A stretch of DNA of 18,890 nucleotides from Rhodobacterales bacterium UBA5972 (GCA_002430125.1 DJBQ01000041.1:1-18890); one strand, 5' to 3'; shown: positions 9,017 to 17,127, numbered from the stretch's first letter. Notes: a model not told the origin generated them from the sequence alone. Numbers and translations are program-made.

Positions 9017-9054
9017 GAGCCGCAGTGAAACCCTTATGGTCAGGAGACCGCCCG

Positions 9055-9375
9055 ATGGCAACAGTAACAGTAACCGACGCAACTTTTGAAGCAGAGGTCA
9101 GAAACTCAGATATCCCGGTTGTTGTGGATTTTTGGGCGGAGTGGTGCGGCCCCTGCAAAATGATCGGCCCAGCTTTGGAAGAGTTGTCCGAGCAATATGC
9201 CGGCAAGATCAAAATTGCGAAGGTTAACGTTGACGACAATCCGAATTCACCGATGACGCTGGGCGTTCGCGGTATCCCGGCGCTGTTTATGTTTAAGAAC
9301 GGTGAAGTTGTATCCAACAAAACTGGTGCAGCACCCAAGTCTGTGCTGGAAGACTGGATCAAATCTGCGGTCTAG
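9055..9375 (+). CDS. trxA: Thioredoxin 1
   Basis: This is a 106-residue cytoplasmic thioredoxin that reduces protein disulfides using electrons from thioredoxin reductase. The active site is [11 protein letters not shown] with redox Cys31 and Cys34, followed by the cis-proline segment [15 protein letters not shown] and a C-terminal amphipathic helix. Length and sequence match classic TrxA. I chose ATG at 9055 because AGGAG lies 8 bases upstream at 9042-9046; an in-frame GTG further upstream at 9025 has no such support. It is followed directly by a strong hairpin terminator, so it is probably transcribed alone or as the end of the addBA run. trxA after addA is a gene order I recall as usual in Rhodobacterales. 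Confidence 0.96.
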   Translation: MATVTVTDATFEAEVRNSDIPVVVDFWAEWCGPCKMIGPALEELSEQYAGKIKIAKVNVDDNPNSPMTLGVRGIPALFMFKNGEVVSNKTGAAPKSVLEDWIKSAV

Positions 9376-9397
9376 GTCTTGAGGCTTTCGGAATGCC

Positions 9398-9424
9398 AAA
9401 GGGGCCAAATCGGCCCCTTTTTTC
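9398..9424 (+). terminator. Intrinsic terminator after trxA
   Basis: AAAGGGGCC (9398-9406) pairs with GGCCCCTTT (9412-9420) around the loop AAATC, giving a 9-bp GC-rich stem that runs into TTTTTT. It begins 22 bases after the trxA stop. On the opposite strand the T-run after the stem is only three bases, so it would work weakly, if at all, for the leftward remnant gene. Confidence 0.88.
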
Positions 9425-9448
9425 GTTTATAATCAAATAATTGTGTGA

Positions 9449-9922
9449 TTAAAAATTGGCGGAAATCGCGAAAGCACTGCCGATCAGACGGAATACGGTT
9501 TGAACTGAATTCACCGGCGATTCCGTGGCCAAAACGACATCATTCGGATTGATTTCGAACTCGCCCGCACTGAACAGGCCGTCGGCCGAGGTCAGGTCGA
9601 GTACAAATACCGCGCGAGTGTTTGACGGACCTTTGCCATCATTGCGAACTGCCTTGCTGGCATAGCGGCGTAAAACCAAAATACCCGACGGATTACCGCG
9701 CGTGTCAGAAACGCCACCCATCATAGCCATCGCATCAAGCGCGGATATGCGGTCTTTTTCAAAAAAATGCGTCTTCTCGGAACCCGCAGCGCCCAGTGCC
9801 AAAAACGACCGGCTATCTTCGCGGACGATCACTTTGTCGCCGCCGCGAAGCGTCGTATCCATGGACGGGTTTGCATAACGTAAGTAGGTATGACCGCTGC
9901 GCGCACACATTCTTCTCCGCAA
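9449..9922 (-). pseudogene. Remnant of a Wza-type polysaccharide export lipoprotein (C-terminal part only)
   Basis: The 157-codon frame resembles the C-terminal SLBB half of outer-membrane polysaccharide export lipoproteins of Rhodobacterales, which secrete capsule or exopolysaccharide. Recognisable pieces are TTLRGGDKVIV, ISALDAMAMMGGVSDTRGNPSGILVLRR (written here in part: DAMAMMGGVSDTRGNP, then GILVLRR), FVLDLTSADGLFSAGEFEINP, and NDVVLATESPVNSVQTVF near the end. Family members as I recall them are about 370-400 residues with a lipobox, a Poly_export domain and two SLBB repeats; all of that upstream of the last SLBB unit is missing. The frame opens only 114 bases from the next gene, with no ATG near the homologous start, no lipobox and no other frame that restores the lost part. 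A 5' deletion is the simplest explanation. The remnant itself has no internal stop, so the loss may be recent. Confidence 0.7.
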
Positions 9923-9994
9923 TTTGCATAGCCGCTTTCGTCATTTATTGGATCTAATGAGTCCTGACCCTAGGCAGGCGCAAATCGCCCGCCG

Positions 9995-10012
9995 CTTGTT
10001 GAAGCCAACAAG
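9995..10012 (+). other. Leader hairpin before the small secreted-protein gene
   Basis: CTTGTTG (9995-10001) and CAACAAG (10006-10012) form a perfect 7-bp stem with loop AAGC. It ends 4 bases before the likely Shine-Dalgarno GAAGGA (10016-10021). It could stabilise the leader or tune access to the ribosome binding site. No T-run follows, so it is not a terminator. Confidence 0.4.
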
Positions 10013-10036
10013 ATTGAAGGACTCCGTAACAACATT

Positions 10037-10306
10037 TTGGGCACCAAAATCATTGCCGCTTCCGCTTTGGCTGCACTGGTTATTGCGACCGGTTCGGTTG
10101 TGACTGCAGGCAATGTAACAATTAAAGCCGTCTCAAAATCAACTCAGACCCCGCCAGTTCCGGATGGAATCAAAGCGATTTTGGGCGACGATGTTGCATT
10201 GTGGGTCGGCCAAATCGGTGTCCCCGGTGTGGTCCTTGTGACAATCGTGATTGGTGGCATCCTGTTCAGCATCTTCTCGACAAGCTCGAGCACGACAACC
10301 ATCTGA
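10037..10306 (+). CDS. Small secreted or inner-membrane protein of unknown function
   Basis: I do not recognise the family. The 89-residue frame begins with a good signal peptide: a Lys at residue 4, the hydrophobic run IIAASALAALVIATGSVV, and a likely cut after TAG. A short polar segment follows (KAVSKSTQTPPVPDGIKA). A second hydrophobic helix then runs from about VPGVVLVTIVIGGILFSIF, and the tail is Ser/Thr-rich. The mature protein would be about 60 residues anchored by its C-terminal helix. Start choice is uncertain: no ATG or GTG exists in frame. TTG at 10037 lies 15 bases after GAAGGA, and ATT at 10034 lies 12 bases after it; both are too far for a strong site. A terminator 30 bases downstream supports a real transcription unit. 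Similar small proteins occur near polysaccharide-export genes in this order (recalled, not checked), matching the remnant next door. Confidence 0.6.
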   Translation: MGTKIIAASALAALVIATGSVVTAGNVTIKAVSKSTQTPPVPDGIKAILGDDVALWVGQIGVPGVVLVTIVIGGILFSIFSTSSSTTTI

Positions 10307-10335
10307 TCTGACATTCGTCAGTCAAAGGAATTTTC

Positions 10336-10361
10336 GGCTGCCCTCAAAGGGGCGGCCTTTT
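10336..10361 (+). terminator. Intrinsic terminator after the small secreted-protein gene
   Basis: GGCTGCCC (10336-10343) pairs with GGGCGGCC (10350-10357), an 8-bp stem with one G-T pair and loop TCAAAG, followed by TTTT. It starts 30 bases after the stop at 10306 and points in the same direction as that gene. Confidence 0.75.
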
Positions 10362-10377
10362 CGTTTTGAAAACGCTT

Positions 10378-10394
10378 TGCGGCGCTGCTCCGCA
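10378..10394 (-). terminator. Weak candidate terminator after folC
   Basis: TGCGG and CCGCA form a 5-bp stem around a 7-base loop, 19 bases beyond the folC stop in the leftward direction. On the - strand the stem is followed by AAGCGTTTTC, a short T-run at a poor distance. It is the only terminator-like structure between folC and the convergent transcription unit. Low confidence. Confidence 0.25.
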
Positions 10395-10412
10395 GACCTG
10401 TGGTGAATTGAT

Positions 10413-11687
10413 CTATCCGTTTTGCCGCAAAACATTGCCAGCAAGGTAAAGCGAGCCGCAGATCAGAATCCGGCTGTTTGGGTCAGAATTGGCGATTTCC
10501 TGAACGGCGCTTACCACGTCCATCGCGATAACTGCTTGGAATCCTACTTTTTTTGCCGCCGTTACTGTATCTTGCGCTGACAAAGTTGCCGCCTCGCCGG
10601 GAATGCTGACGCCATGCAAGCTTTGCGCGCACCGGGTTAAAGGCCGCAAATACCCGGCGATGTCTTTGGTGTTTAGCATACCGCAGATGATATGCGTAGG
10701 GCGCGCCGGAAGCCGCCCCAAGGCCTCGGCAAGTGCGTGGCCAGCAGCTTCGTTATGGCCGCCGTCCAGCCACAACTCGGCATGTGGTGCTGCGTCAATC
10801 AATGGGCCTTTGCGCAATCGTTGCAATCGCGCCGGCCATTCCGCTTGTGTTACAGCAGCAGCACAGACATCTTCAGAAAACCCCAGCGACCGAAGTGCGG
10901 CGATCACAATTCCTGCATTCTGTACCTGATGCGCGCCGATCAGCACTGGCATTGGCAAATCAAGCAACCCATCCTCGTCCTGAAAAATCAAACGGCCGCG
11001 TTCTTCAAAAACATGCCAGTGCTGGCCATGGATTTTCAGAGGCGCACCCAGCCGGGCTGCGCGTACTTCGATAACATGCAGTGATTCGTCTTGCTGCGGC
11101 CCGACAATCGCCGGTACGCCCCGTTTAAGAATTCCCGCCTTTTCCCCGGCGATTTCGGCAAGGGTGTTTCCCAAATACTGTTGGTGATCGATCGAGACAG
11201 ACGTGATTACCGACAACAAAGGTTTGTCGATAACATTTGTGGCGTCCAGCCGCCCGCCAAGGCCAACTTCCAGCAGGCAGTAATCGGCCTTTGTACGTGC
11301 AAAACCCAAAAATGCGGCGGCTGTTGTTATCTCAAAAAACGTAACCGATGATTGGCCGTTTACGATTTCACACTCCTCAAGCAAAGACGCCAACATTGGC
11401 TCGGACACTAATGTTCCTGCCAACCGAATTCGTTCGTGGAATCGCGCCAGATGTGGCGATGTATAGGCATGCACCGTTTTACCGGCGGATTCCAAACCCG
11501 CCCGCAGCATCGCCTGGGTCGAGCCTTTGCCATTGGTGCCGGCGATATGAATGACCGGCGGCAGTTTTTTTTCCGGATGACCCAGAAGATCCAGCAGGCG
11601 TTCGATCCGCCCAAGGGTTAGGTCGATAACTTTCGGGTGCAGCGACATCAGCCGTTCAAGAATGGCATCGCTGTGAAGTGAGCTCAC
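10413..11687 (-). CDS. folC: Bifunctional folylpolyglutamate synthase/dihydrofolate synthase
   Basis: FolC adds glutamate to dihydropteroate to give dihydrofolate and then extends the polyglutamate tail, in the cytoplasm. The 424-residue protein has the Mur-ligase-type P-loop IAGTNGKGST at about 48-57, FFEITTAAAFL, LLEVGLGGRLDATNVI with the metal-binding Glu, SVDHQQYLG-like SIDHQQYLG, and LDGGHNEAAG starting the C-terminal glutamate-ligase domain. Length is normal for the family. The start is GTG at 11687-11685, which overlaps the accD stop as GTGA, so the two are translationally coupled. The accD-folC pairing is widespread in Proteobacteria. No defects seen. Confidence 0.94.
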   Translation of the reverse strand: MSSLHSDAILERLMSLHPKVIDLTLGRIERLLDLLGHPEKKLPPVIHIAGTNGKGSTQAMLRAGLESAGKTVHAYTSPHLARFHERIRLAGTLVSEPMLASLLEECEIVNGQSSVTFFEITTAAAFLGFARTKADYCLLEVGLGGRLDATNVIDKPLLSVITSVSIDHQQYLGNTLAEIAGEKAGILKRGVPAIVGPQQDESLHVIEVRAARLGAPLKIHGQHWHVFEERGRLIFQDEDGLLDLPMPVLIGAHQVQNAGIVIAALRSLGFSEDVCAAAVTQAEWPARLQRLRKGPLIDAAPHAELWLDGGHNEAAGHALAEALGRLPARPTHIICGMLNTKDIAGYLRPLTRCAQSLHGVSIPGEAATLSAQDTVTAAKKVGFQAVIAMDVVSAVQEIANSDPNSRILICGSLYLAGNVLRQNG

Positions 11688-12628
11688 GCTTTTTTGTCCC
11701 CGACCGTTTGCTTTGTGCTTGGCTTAAGCGACGCAACTGGCACATCTTCCGGTTTGGGCAGATCGCCAACCACCTCGGGGCTGTTTCGCATCAACATCCG
11801 GCATATCGTGATCAAATCATTGCGCAGGTCTTTGCGGGCAGTCACCCTGTCCAGCATGCCGTGATCCAGCAGGTATTCGGCCCGTTGAAAACCCTCGGGA
11901 AGGCTTTCGCGGATCGTTTGCTCAATCACCCGCGCCCCGGCAAACCCGATCAAGGCGTTTGGCTCGGCGATCTGGACATCCCCCAGCATCGCGTAACTGG
12001 CGGTAACGCCTCCGGTCGTGGGATGCGTCAGCACGACTATGTAAGGCAGCCGGGCCTCTTTCACCATTTCAACTGCCACAGTCGTGCGCGGCATTTGCAT
12101 CAGGGAAAGAATCCCTTCTTGCATACGCGCACCACCAGCGGCGGTAAAAATCACAAACGGGCATTTTTTGGCAATTGCGCGCTCAGCAGCTGCAATAATC
12201 GAGTTGCCTACATGCATCCCCATCGATCCGCCCATGAACTTGAAGTTCTGCCCGGCGGCAACGATTGGGGTCCGACCAATTTCGCCTTCAACAACGATCA
12301 TCGCCTCGGCCTCGCCGGTGGCTTTCTGGGCGATTTTCATCCGCTCAGGATATTTCTTTTGATCTTTGAAATGCAACGGATCTGCGACAGCTTTGGGCAC
12401 GTCAACTTCAACAAACAGGCCGCCGTCAAACAGGTGTTGAAACCGCTCGCGCGGATCAATGTGCATGTGATGATCACAGCTTGGGCAAACGTTCTGGGCG
12501 TCGCTTAGTTCGCGATGAAACAGCATCGTGCCGCAGTTTTCACATTTTGACCAAAGGTTATCCGGCGTTTCACGGCGCGAGAAAATCGAATTGATTTTCG
12601 GACGGACGTAATTGGAAATCCAGTTCAT
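11684..12628 (-). CDS. accD: Acetyl-CoA carboxylase, carboxyltransferase subunit beta
   Basis: AccD forms the carboxyltransferase with AccA and moves the carboxyl group from biotin to acetyl-CoA, making malonyl-CoA for fatty-acid synthesis. The 314-residue protein has the N-terminal zinc ribbon with Cys29, Cys32, Cys48 and Cys51 (CENC and CPSC). It also has the crotonase-like carboxyltransferase core: NFKFMGGSMGMHVGN, VIFTAAGGARMQEG, LTHPTTGGVTASYAMLGD and IGFAGARVIEQT. The ATG at 12628 is preceded by AGGAG on the - strand. The C-terminal tail (about 25 residues, rich in Pro, Ser and Lys) is less conserved. It overlaps folC by 4 bases and probably shares a transcript with it. Confidence 0.96.
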   Translation of the reverse strand: MNWISNYVRPKINSIFSRRETPDNLWSKCENCGTMLFHRELSDAQNVCPSCDHHMHIDPRERFQHLFDGGLFVEVDVPKAVADPLHFKDQKKYPERMKIAQKATGEAEAMIVVEGEIGRTPIVAAGQNFKFMGGSMGMHVGNSIIAAAERAIAKKCPFVIFTAAGGARMQEGILSLMQMPRTTVAVEMVKEARLPYIVVLTHPTTGGVTASYAMLGDVQIAEPNALIGFAGARVIEQTIRESLPEGFQRAEYLLDHGMLDRVTARKDLRNDLITICRMLMRNSPEVVGDLPKPEDVPVASLKPSTKQTVGDKKA

Positions 12629-12694
12629 TCGGGCCTGCGCTCCTGTCCTTTTGGTTGCGGCTTAGATAATCCCGAGGCCGGGGAATTGCAATCG

Positions 12695-13606
12695 TTAGAG
12701 ACCCCGTCGCGTCATGATCCTTGCATAGATTAAATACCCGACCAGATTAAAGACGATGTCCACAAGCAACAAACTCCTCAACGTTTCGGTATCCGCGGCG
12801 GTATAGGGGGTCACGTAAAGTGCGAGTCCGATCATCGATCCATCAACCGACATCAAAAACATCGCGAATAAGTTGTTGAAAAAATGGAAGGTAATCGCCG
12901 GGCCCAATGTGCCGCTTCGGGCAGTGAGGTCGGCAGCGATTATTCCGACAATCGCTGTATCAATCACCACCAACCATACGTTCGATCCAAGTTCCGCCGG
13001 ATTGTAATGCATTAACCCAAACGCCACGGACGGCAAAACCATCCAGACCCATCTTGACGAAAACCGCGCTGCCAACTGTTGCATCAGATAGCCGCGAAAC
13101 AAGATTTCCTCGGCTGATGTTTGGATCAGCAAAAGCGGCAACGCCAACGGGAGCCACAGTGCCCACCGAAAAAACTCAACATACGAAACCGGCGGGTTAA
13201 ACATTACGTTTAAAACCAAAAAGAATGTGAACAATGGCACGATGATGTGTGCGGTTTTCGATACCTGTCGCCACAGCACCTTCAGGTTAGGGCCGAAAAC
13301 GGTCAACAATCCGCGCTTGTGCAGCAGCCTGACCGCCAGCCACACGCCAAGCGTGACGCCTGCGAATGTCACCAGCAGCGCCAGCATTGCATAGGGCGAG
13401 TCGAATTTTGGGGCCGCGGCACCGAGCAATTGAAAATCAATGCCGGTGGCGACCTGAATTACACCGACGAAAAAGAACACCAGTAAGGTGAATGAAAAGT
13501 AAGAGACTGCGATTATGGCAATCGCTGCGCATAGCCGCCAAATTTGGGGATACGCCCGCGCAGGTTCGATAAATGCCTCGAATCGAGGTGTTCTTTGGGG
13601 AAACAT
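12695..13606 (-). CDS. CPBP-family intramembrane glutamic endopeptidase-like protein (CAAX protease/Abi)
   Basis: This is a 303-residue polytopic inner-membrane protein with about eight hydrophobic segments. It carries the CPBP signature: SAEEILFRGY with paired Glu166-Glu167 and Arg171, FGLMHYN with His200, and a final TFHFFNN with His241 and Asn244. These are the residues that form the membrane-embedded active site in Rce1-type glutamyl proteases, so the enzyme should be active. The substrate is unknown; bacterial members include bacteriocin-immunity and protein-processing factors, but most are uncharacterised. It starts at ATG 13606, with AAGGT about 10 bases upstream on the - strand. It lies 66 bases before accD in the same direction and may be cotranscribed. 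It is divergent from ilvD. Confidence 0.88.
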   Translation of the reverse strand: MFPQRTPRFEAFIEPARAYPQIWRLCAAIAIIAVSYFSFTLLVFFFVGVIQVATGIDFQLLGAAAPKFDSPYAMLALLVTFAGVTLGVWLAVRLLHKRGLLTVFGPNLKVLWRQVSKTAHIIVPLFTFFLVLNVMFNPPVSYVEFFRWALWLPLALPLLLIQTSAEEILFRGYLMQQLAARFSSRWVWMVLPSVAFGLMHYNPAELGSNVWLVVIDTAIVGIIAADLTARSGTLGPAITFHFFNNLFAMFLMSVDGSMIGLALYVTPYTAADTETLRSLLLVDIVFNLVGYLIYARIMTRRGL

Positions 13607-13640
13607 ACTGTTCGACCTTGCCTGTTTTTGTTCAGCCTAG

Positions 13641-13658
13641 CGCCATTCGTCATTGGCG
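13641..13658. promoter_or_regulatory. Inverted repeat in the divergent CPBP/ilvD spacer
   Basis: CGCCA (13641-13645) and TGGCG (13654-13658) form a perfect inverted repeat with an 8-base spacer, inside the 130-base region between two divergent genes. Position and symmetry would suit a dimeric repressor site, but arms of only five bases can easily arise by chance. I see no clear promoter for ilvD; TTGTGC at 13672 with TATTCG at 13695 (17-base spacing) is a weak candidate. Confidence 0.25.
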
Positions 13659-13736
13659 TCTATCTGACCGCTTGTGCATTCCCCGTCCGTCGCCTATTCG
13701 TTTTACAGGAATATTTCACTGTTAAGGGACAGACCC

Positions 13737-15470
13737 ATGAACAAGCCTCGTTTTGACAAATCCAATCTTCCCAGCCGCTATGTGACCGAAGGTGTCGCGC
13801 GCGCGCCGCACCGGTCTTATCTATATGCGATGGGTCTAACCGAGGATGAAATTCATCAGCCTTTGGTTGGTGTTGCGACCTGCTGGAACGAAGCGGCCCC
13901 GTGTAACATCGCCCTCAGCAGGCAGGCACAATCGGTCAAAATGGGTGTCAAAGCCGCCGATGGTACACCACGCGAATTCACTACGATCACTGTCACCGAC
14001 GGTATCGCGATGGGCCACGAAGGCATGCGGTCGTCGTTGGCTTCGCGCGAAGTTATTGCGGACTCGGTTGAGCTGACAATGCGCGGGCATTCTTATGATG
14101 CGATCGTAGGACTTGCCGGTTGCGACAAGTCGCTGCCAGGCATGATGATGGCAATGGTGCGTCTGAACACCCCGTCGGTTTTTATGTATGGCGGGTCGAT
14201 CTTGCCGGGTCGCTATAAAGGCCGTGATTTAACCGTTCAGGACTTGTTTGAGGCAGTCGGCGAAAACCAAGCCGGAAACCTTTCGGATGCCGAACTTGCG
14301 ATTATGGAAGCAATCGCCTGCCCGTCGGCTGGCGCATGTGGCGGCCAGTTTACCGCCAACACCATGGCTTGCGTGTCCGAAGCGATTGGTCTGGCGCTGA
14401 TGAATTCCTCGGGCGCACCGGCGCCTTACGAAAGCCGCGATCAGTATGGCGAAGCCTCGGGTCGGGCGGTTATGAACCTGCTTGAACGCAACATTCGTGC
14501 GCGTGACATTGTAACGCGCGAATCCCTGATCAATTCGGCCCGCGTTGTGGCTTGCACCGGTGGTTCGACCAATGCCGGCCTTCATTTGCCGGCAATTGCC
14601 CACGAAGCTGGGATTGATTTCGATCTTGATGATGTTTGCGAGATTTTCCGCGACACGCCTTATTTTGTCGATCTGAAACCCGGTGGTGCATATGTTGCCA
14701 AAGACCTTTTCGAAGCTGGCGGTGTGCCAGTCGTGATGAAGGAACTTCGCAAGGCTGGCCTGATGTATGAAGACTGTATGACTGCTTCGGGCCGGTCGAT
14801 GGGCGAAGAGTTGGACAAAATCACCCGCGAAGCTGATGGCAAAGTGATCTTTTCTGTCGCTAACCCGATTTCCAAAACTGGCGGAGTTGTCGGTCTGAAA
14901 GGCAATCTGGCACCGCTTGGCGCAATTGTTAAAATCGCGGGCATGTCGGAAAGCGAGATCAAGTTCACCGGTCCGGCACGTGTTTTTGAATGCGAAGAAG
15001 ACGCTTTTGCCGCGGTTCAGGCACGTACCTATAAAGAAGGCGAGGTCCTGGTGATCCGCAACGAAGGCCCAGCTGGTGGGCCGGGTATGCGTGAAATGCT
15101 GGCAACAACTGCCGCTTTGTCTGGTCAGGGCATGGGCAAAAAAGTTGCCCTGATTACCGACGGCCGTTTCTCAGGGGCGACGCGTGGTTTTTGTGTCGGC
15201 CATGTCGGTCCAGAAGCAGCACATTGTGGCCCCATCGCACTGATTGAAGACGGCGACATGATCACACTGGATGCAATGGCCGGTGAAATCTCGGTGGCTT
15301 TGTCTGACGAAGAAATGGCAGCGCGCAAAGCCAAATGGAAGGGTCCACGACCGACAATTTATGCGACTGGTGCTTTGTGGAAATACGCGCAGCTTGTCGG
15401 ACCCGCAAACAAAGGCGCGGTTACCCATCCGGGCGGCAAAAAGGAAGCGCATGTCTATATGGATATTTGA
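13737..15470 (+). CDS. ilvD: Dihydroxy-acid dehydratase
   Basis: IlvD dehydrates 2,3-dihydroxy-isovalerate and its methylvalerate homologue to the 2-oxo acids, the third common step of valine and isoleucine synthesis. The 577-residue protein shows the IlvD/Edd signatures [11 protein letters not shown] (Cys56), [11 protein letters not shown] (Cys129) and [15 protein letters not shown] (Cys201). These three Cys positions are those expected to bind a [2Fe-2S] cluster in the short IlvD class. Near the end, [16 protein letters not shown] contains the catalytic Ser region. Relatives in the family include sugar-acid dehydratases, but the sequence reads as housekeeping IlvD. ATG at 13737 follows AAGGGA by 7 bases; the frame runs further back but without support. 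The last 20 bases are shared with the following lipoprotein gene. Confidence 0.94.
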   Translation: MNKPRFDKSNLPSRYVTEGVARAPHRSYLYAMGLTEDEIHQPLVGVATCWNEAAPCNIALSRQAQSVKMGVKAADGTPREFTTITVTDGIAMGHEGMRSSLASREVIADSVELTMRGHSYDAIVGLAGCDKSLPGMMMAMVRLNTPSVFMYGGSILPGRYKGRDLTVQDLFEAVGENQAGNLSDAELAIMEAIACPSAGACGGQFTANTMACVSEAIGLALMNSSGAPAPYESRDQYGEASGRAVMNLLERNIRARDIVTRESLINSARVVACTGGSTNAGLHLPAIAHEAGIDFDLDDVCEIFRDTPYFVDLKPGGAYVAKDLFEAGGVPVVMKELRKAGLMYEDCMTASGRSMGEELDKITREADGKVIFSVANPISKTGGVVGLKGNLAPLGAIVKIAGMSESEIKFTGPARVFECEEDAFAAVQARTYKEGEVLVIRNEGPAGGPGMREMLATTAALSGQGMGKKVALITDGRFSGATRGFCVGHVGPEAAHCGPIALIEDGDMITLDAMAGEISVALSDEEMAARKAKWKGPRPTIYATGALWKYAQLVGPANKGAVTHPGGKKEAHVYMDI

Positions 15471-16224
15471 TCCCGCAAGGATCAAACCCATCCTTGGACT
15501 TATCATCGTCACAAGTCTTGCGGCATGTGGTTCAAAAAACTTTCCGTCACCCGCCAAGCCACAGGGCACAACCATCACTGTCGGCGGGAAGAGCCTTGTT
15601 ATTGCAGGCCCGTCTGGGTTTTGCATGGACAGGTCAGTCTCGCAAATCAGGGCTGACACGGCTTTCGTTTTATTGGGCAATTGCGCGGTGGTTGCTCCGC
15701 AAAACCGTGGCCCGCAACCAAAGGTCAAAGCCCTGCTTACCGCAACAATAGCGGAAAACCTTCAGGGACCAGTCACAGAAACCGCGACTGACATGGACAG
15801 CTTTTTTCGGTCTGAAGCCGGGCGCACTGCATTAAGTCGGGCGTCAGATCCCGGAACCGTTAGAGTTTTGGACAGCTTTGAAAGCGGGGGCACGTATTTC
15901 CTGCGCAGCACCGATAGTAGCCCCGGCATTGTCCCTGATGCGGCAGCCGACAATTGGCGCGGCTATTTTGATGTAGACGGCCAACTTATTTCGGTTTCGG
16001 TGATCGGCTTTAATTCAGACCCTATTACACCCGAGGCCAGCCTTGATACGGCTCGTGCCTTTGCGCGAGCGATTCAAATCAGTAACGGCAATACTATTTC
16101 GACTGCATCAGCCGAACCAGCGATAGCACCGCAAACCGAACCCGAACCGACAGCGGCCAAATCCAGATACTCCAAGGTCATGTCGTTGAACCGTGTTGGC
16201 ATCCTGCGTCGAATATTTTGGTGA
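15451..16224 (+). CDS. Conserved Rhodobacterales lipoprotein, function unknown
   Basis: The 257-residue product begins with a lipoprotein signal: Arg10 and Lys12, a hydrophobic run, and the lipobox SLAAC with Cys26 as the lipidation site. Gly at +2 favours the outer membrane. The mature part has a [15 protein letters not shown] segment, an AFVLLGNC segment, [14 protein letters not shown], and SVIGFNSDP near the end, then a Pro/Glu-rich linker and a basic tail ending ILRRIF. I recall relatives of this protein next to ilvD in Rhodobacterales, sometimes labelled cation transport ATPase, although no transporter or ATPase motif is visible here. ATG at 15451 lies inside the ilvD 3' end and is preceded by AAGGA at 15441-15445 with suitable spacing. 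The frame upstream of 15451 is inside ilvD and is not coding. Function unknown. Confidence 0.8.
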   Translation: MSIWIFDPARIKPILGLIIVTSLAACGSKNFPSPAKPQGTTITVGGKSLVIAGPSGFCMDRSVSQIRADTAFVLLGNCAVVAPQNRGPQPKVKALLTATIAENLQGPVTETATDMDSFFRSEAGRTALSRASDPGTVRVLDSFESGGTYFLRSTDSSPGIVPDAAADNWRGYFDVDGQLISVSVIGFNSDPITPEASLDTARAFARAIQISNGNTISTASAEPAIAPQTEPEPTAAKSRYSKVMSLNRVGILRRIFW

Positions 16225-16232
16225 AGCGTATT

Positions 16233-16265
16233 TGTAACATGCGGGTTACTGTTCAACCCATTACA
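16233..16265 (+). other. Two-part hairpin after the lipoprotein gene
   Basis: TGTAA (16233-16237) pairs with TTACA (16261-16265) outside, and GGGTT (16243-16247) pairs with AACCC (16255-16259) inside, leaving a bulge of five bases on one side and one on the other. It begins 8 bases after the lipoprotein stop. There is no clear T-run, so it may be a transcript-stabilising 3' structure rather than a terminator. The remaining 78 bases to the next gene show nothing else I can support. Confidence 0.35.
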
Positions 16266-16343
16266 GTTTCGAAAGATTGTCGTGCATCTGTCCCGGTTAA
16301 AAGTTAGAATCCAACCAACGAACCGTCAAAAGTTACGAACGGC

Positions 16344-17117
16344 ATGAGCAATAGACTTACAGGCCTACTTAAATCCCTTCAGCATAAACGCTCGCTACGG
16401 CGTTGGGCACGAATGGAAAAATTGGCCCGCACCGTCAGCCTTGACGATTTGCGGGACATGCGGCTTATGGCGCGCCAGCTGCGCCAAAGTGTGAATAATG
16501 TCGCTTTCACCGCCGATATGCGCCTGACCCTGCCGGTGCTTGGTTCAAACGCAATGACCCTGCCACTGACGACGGATTGGTCTTACCGTCCGTCGGGGTG
16601 GGCAGGCCCAGTTTTCCCGCAGGGCCACGCCCCCGTTCGAAACAAAACGCTGATCGGCGATGACCTGACCGTTTATCACGACTGCAAGACGCCAAATCTT
16701 TCACTTCGTCAAATCCGTAACACTGACCCACAAGGCCTTGCACCATTTCGACTTGCGATGGGTGTGTTCAGTTTTGATGGCAGCTTTTTATCGCTGGTTT
16801 TGCAAGCCCCGCAATCCATTGTTATCGGGTTGAAAAAGCGCCACGTGATCCGATTGACCATCAAGGTGCAAAGCGAACTGCCGCTGGATATGTCGGCCCG
16901 GTTAAACTTTAAACATGGCCCCAATACTGAACAGGTCGCCCAGGAAATTGACTTTTCCACAGTCGAAACGGCGGTCGAGTTTGACCTTGCCTATACCCGC
17001 TTTAATGAGACCCGGGTGGAACAGGTTTGGCTTGATTTGTTTTTTGAAAGCCCGTCGATGAACCGCGTGGAAATCCGTGATATTACCCTATCTCGCCATC
17101 CGCGCGCCGAGTTGTAA
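16344..17117 (+). CDS. DUF6478-family protein
   Basis: This 257-residue protein resembles the uncharacterised DUF6478 family that I associate with Rhodobacterales (recalled, not searched). It starts with a basic helical region (KSLQHKRSLRRWARMEKLAR), then DDLRDMRLMARQLRQSVNN. The conserved body includes LPVLGSNAMTLPLTTDWSYR, LSLRQIRNTDPQGLAPFRL, FSFDGSFLSLVLQAP, LNFKHGPNTEQVAQEI and LAYTRFNETRVEQVWLDLFF. No signal peptide, membrane helix or catalytic motif is apparent, so it is probably cytoplasmic; the beta-rich middle could be a binding fold. ATG at 16344 has no strong Shine-Dalgarno. The next gene begins 10 bases after its stop, so the two very likely form one unit. Function unknown. Confidence 0.82.
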   Translation: MSNRLTGLLKSLQHKRSLRRWARMEKLARTVSLDDLRDMRLMARQLRQSVNNVAFTADMRLTLPVLGSNAMTLPLTTDWSYRPSGWAGPVFPQGHAPVRNKTLIGDDLTVYHDCKTPNLSLRQIRNTDPQGLAPFRLAMGVFSFDGSFLSLVLQAPQSIVIGLKKRHVIRLTIKVQSELPLDMSARLNFKHGPNTEQVAQEIDFSTVETAVEFDLAYTRFNETRVEQVWLDLFFESPSMNRVEIRDITLSRHPRAEL

Positions 17118-17127
17118 GGATACTGGA

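Noticed and set aside
9430..9451. Inverted repeat TAATCA ... TGATTA at the end of the export-protein remnant
   Set aside because: Only six AT-rich base pairs with a 10-base loop and no T-run in the right place; too weak for a terminator or a binding site claim.
9925..9950. Alternative frames upstream of the export-protein remnant that might restore its N-terminal part
   Set aside because: I translated the region in the other two - strand frames; neither gives sequence resembling the missing SLBB or Poly_export parts, and both hit stops once they overlap the remnant.
11678..12508. 276-codon open frame on the + strand, antisense to accD
   Set aside because: It covers accD, whose zinc ribbon and carboxyltransferase motifs are unmistakable. 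The translation is rich in His, Arg and Asn with no domain-like pattern, as expected for a shadow frame.
15171..15728. 185-codon - strand frame spanning the ilvD end and the lipoprotein start
   Set aside because: It crosses two well-supported + strand genes and has no ribosome site or recognisable sequence.
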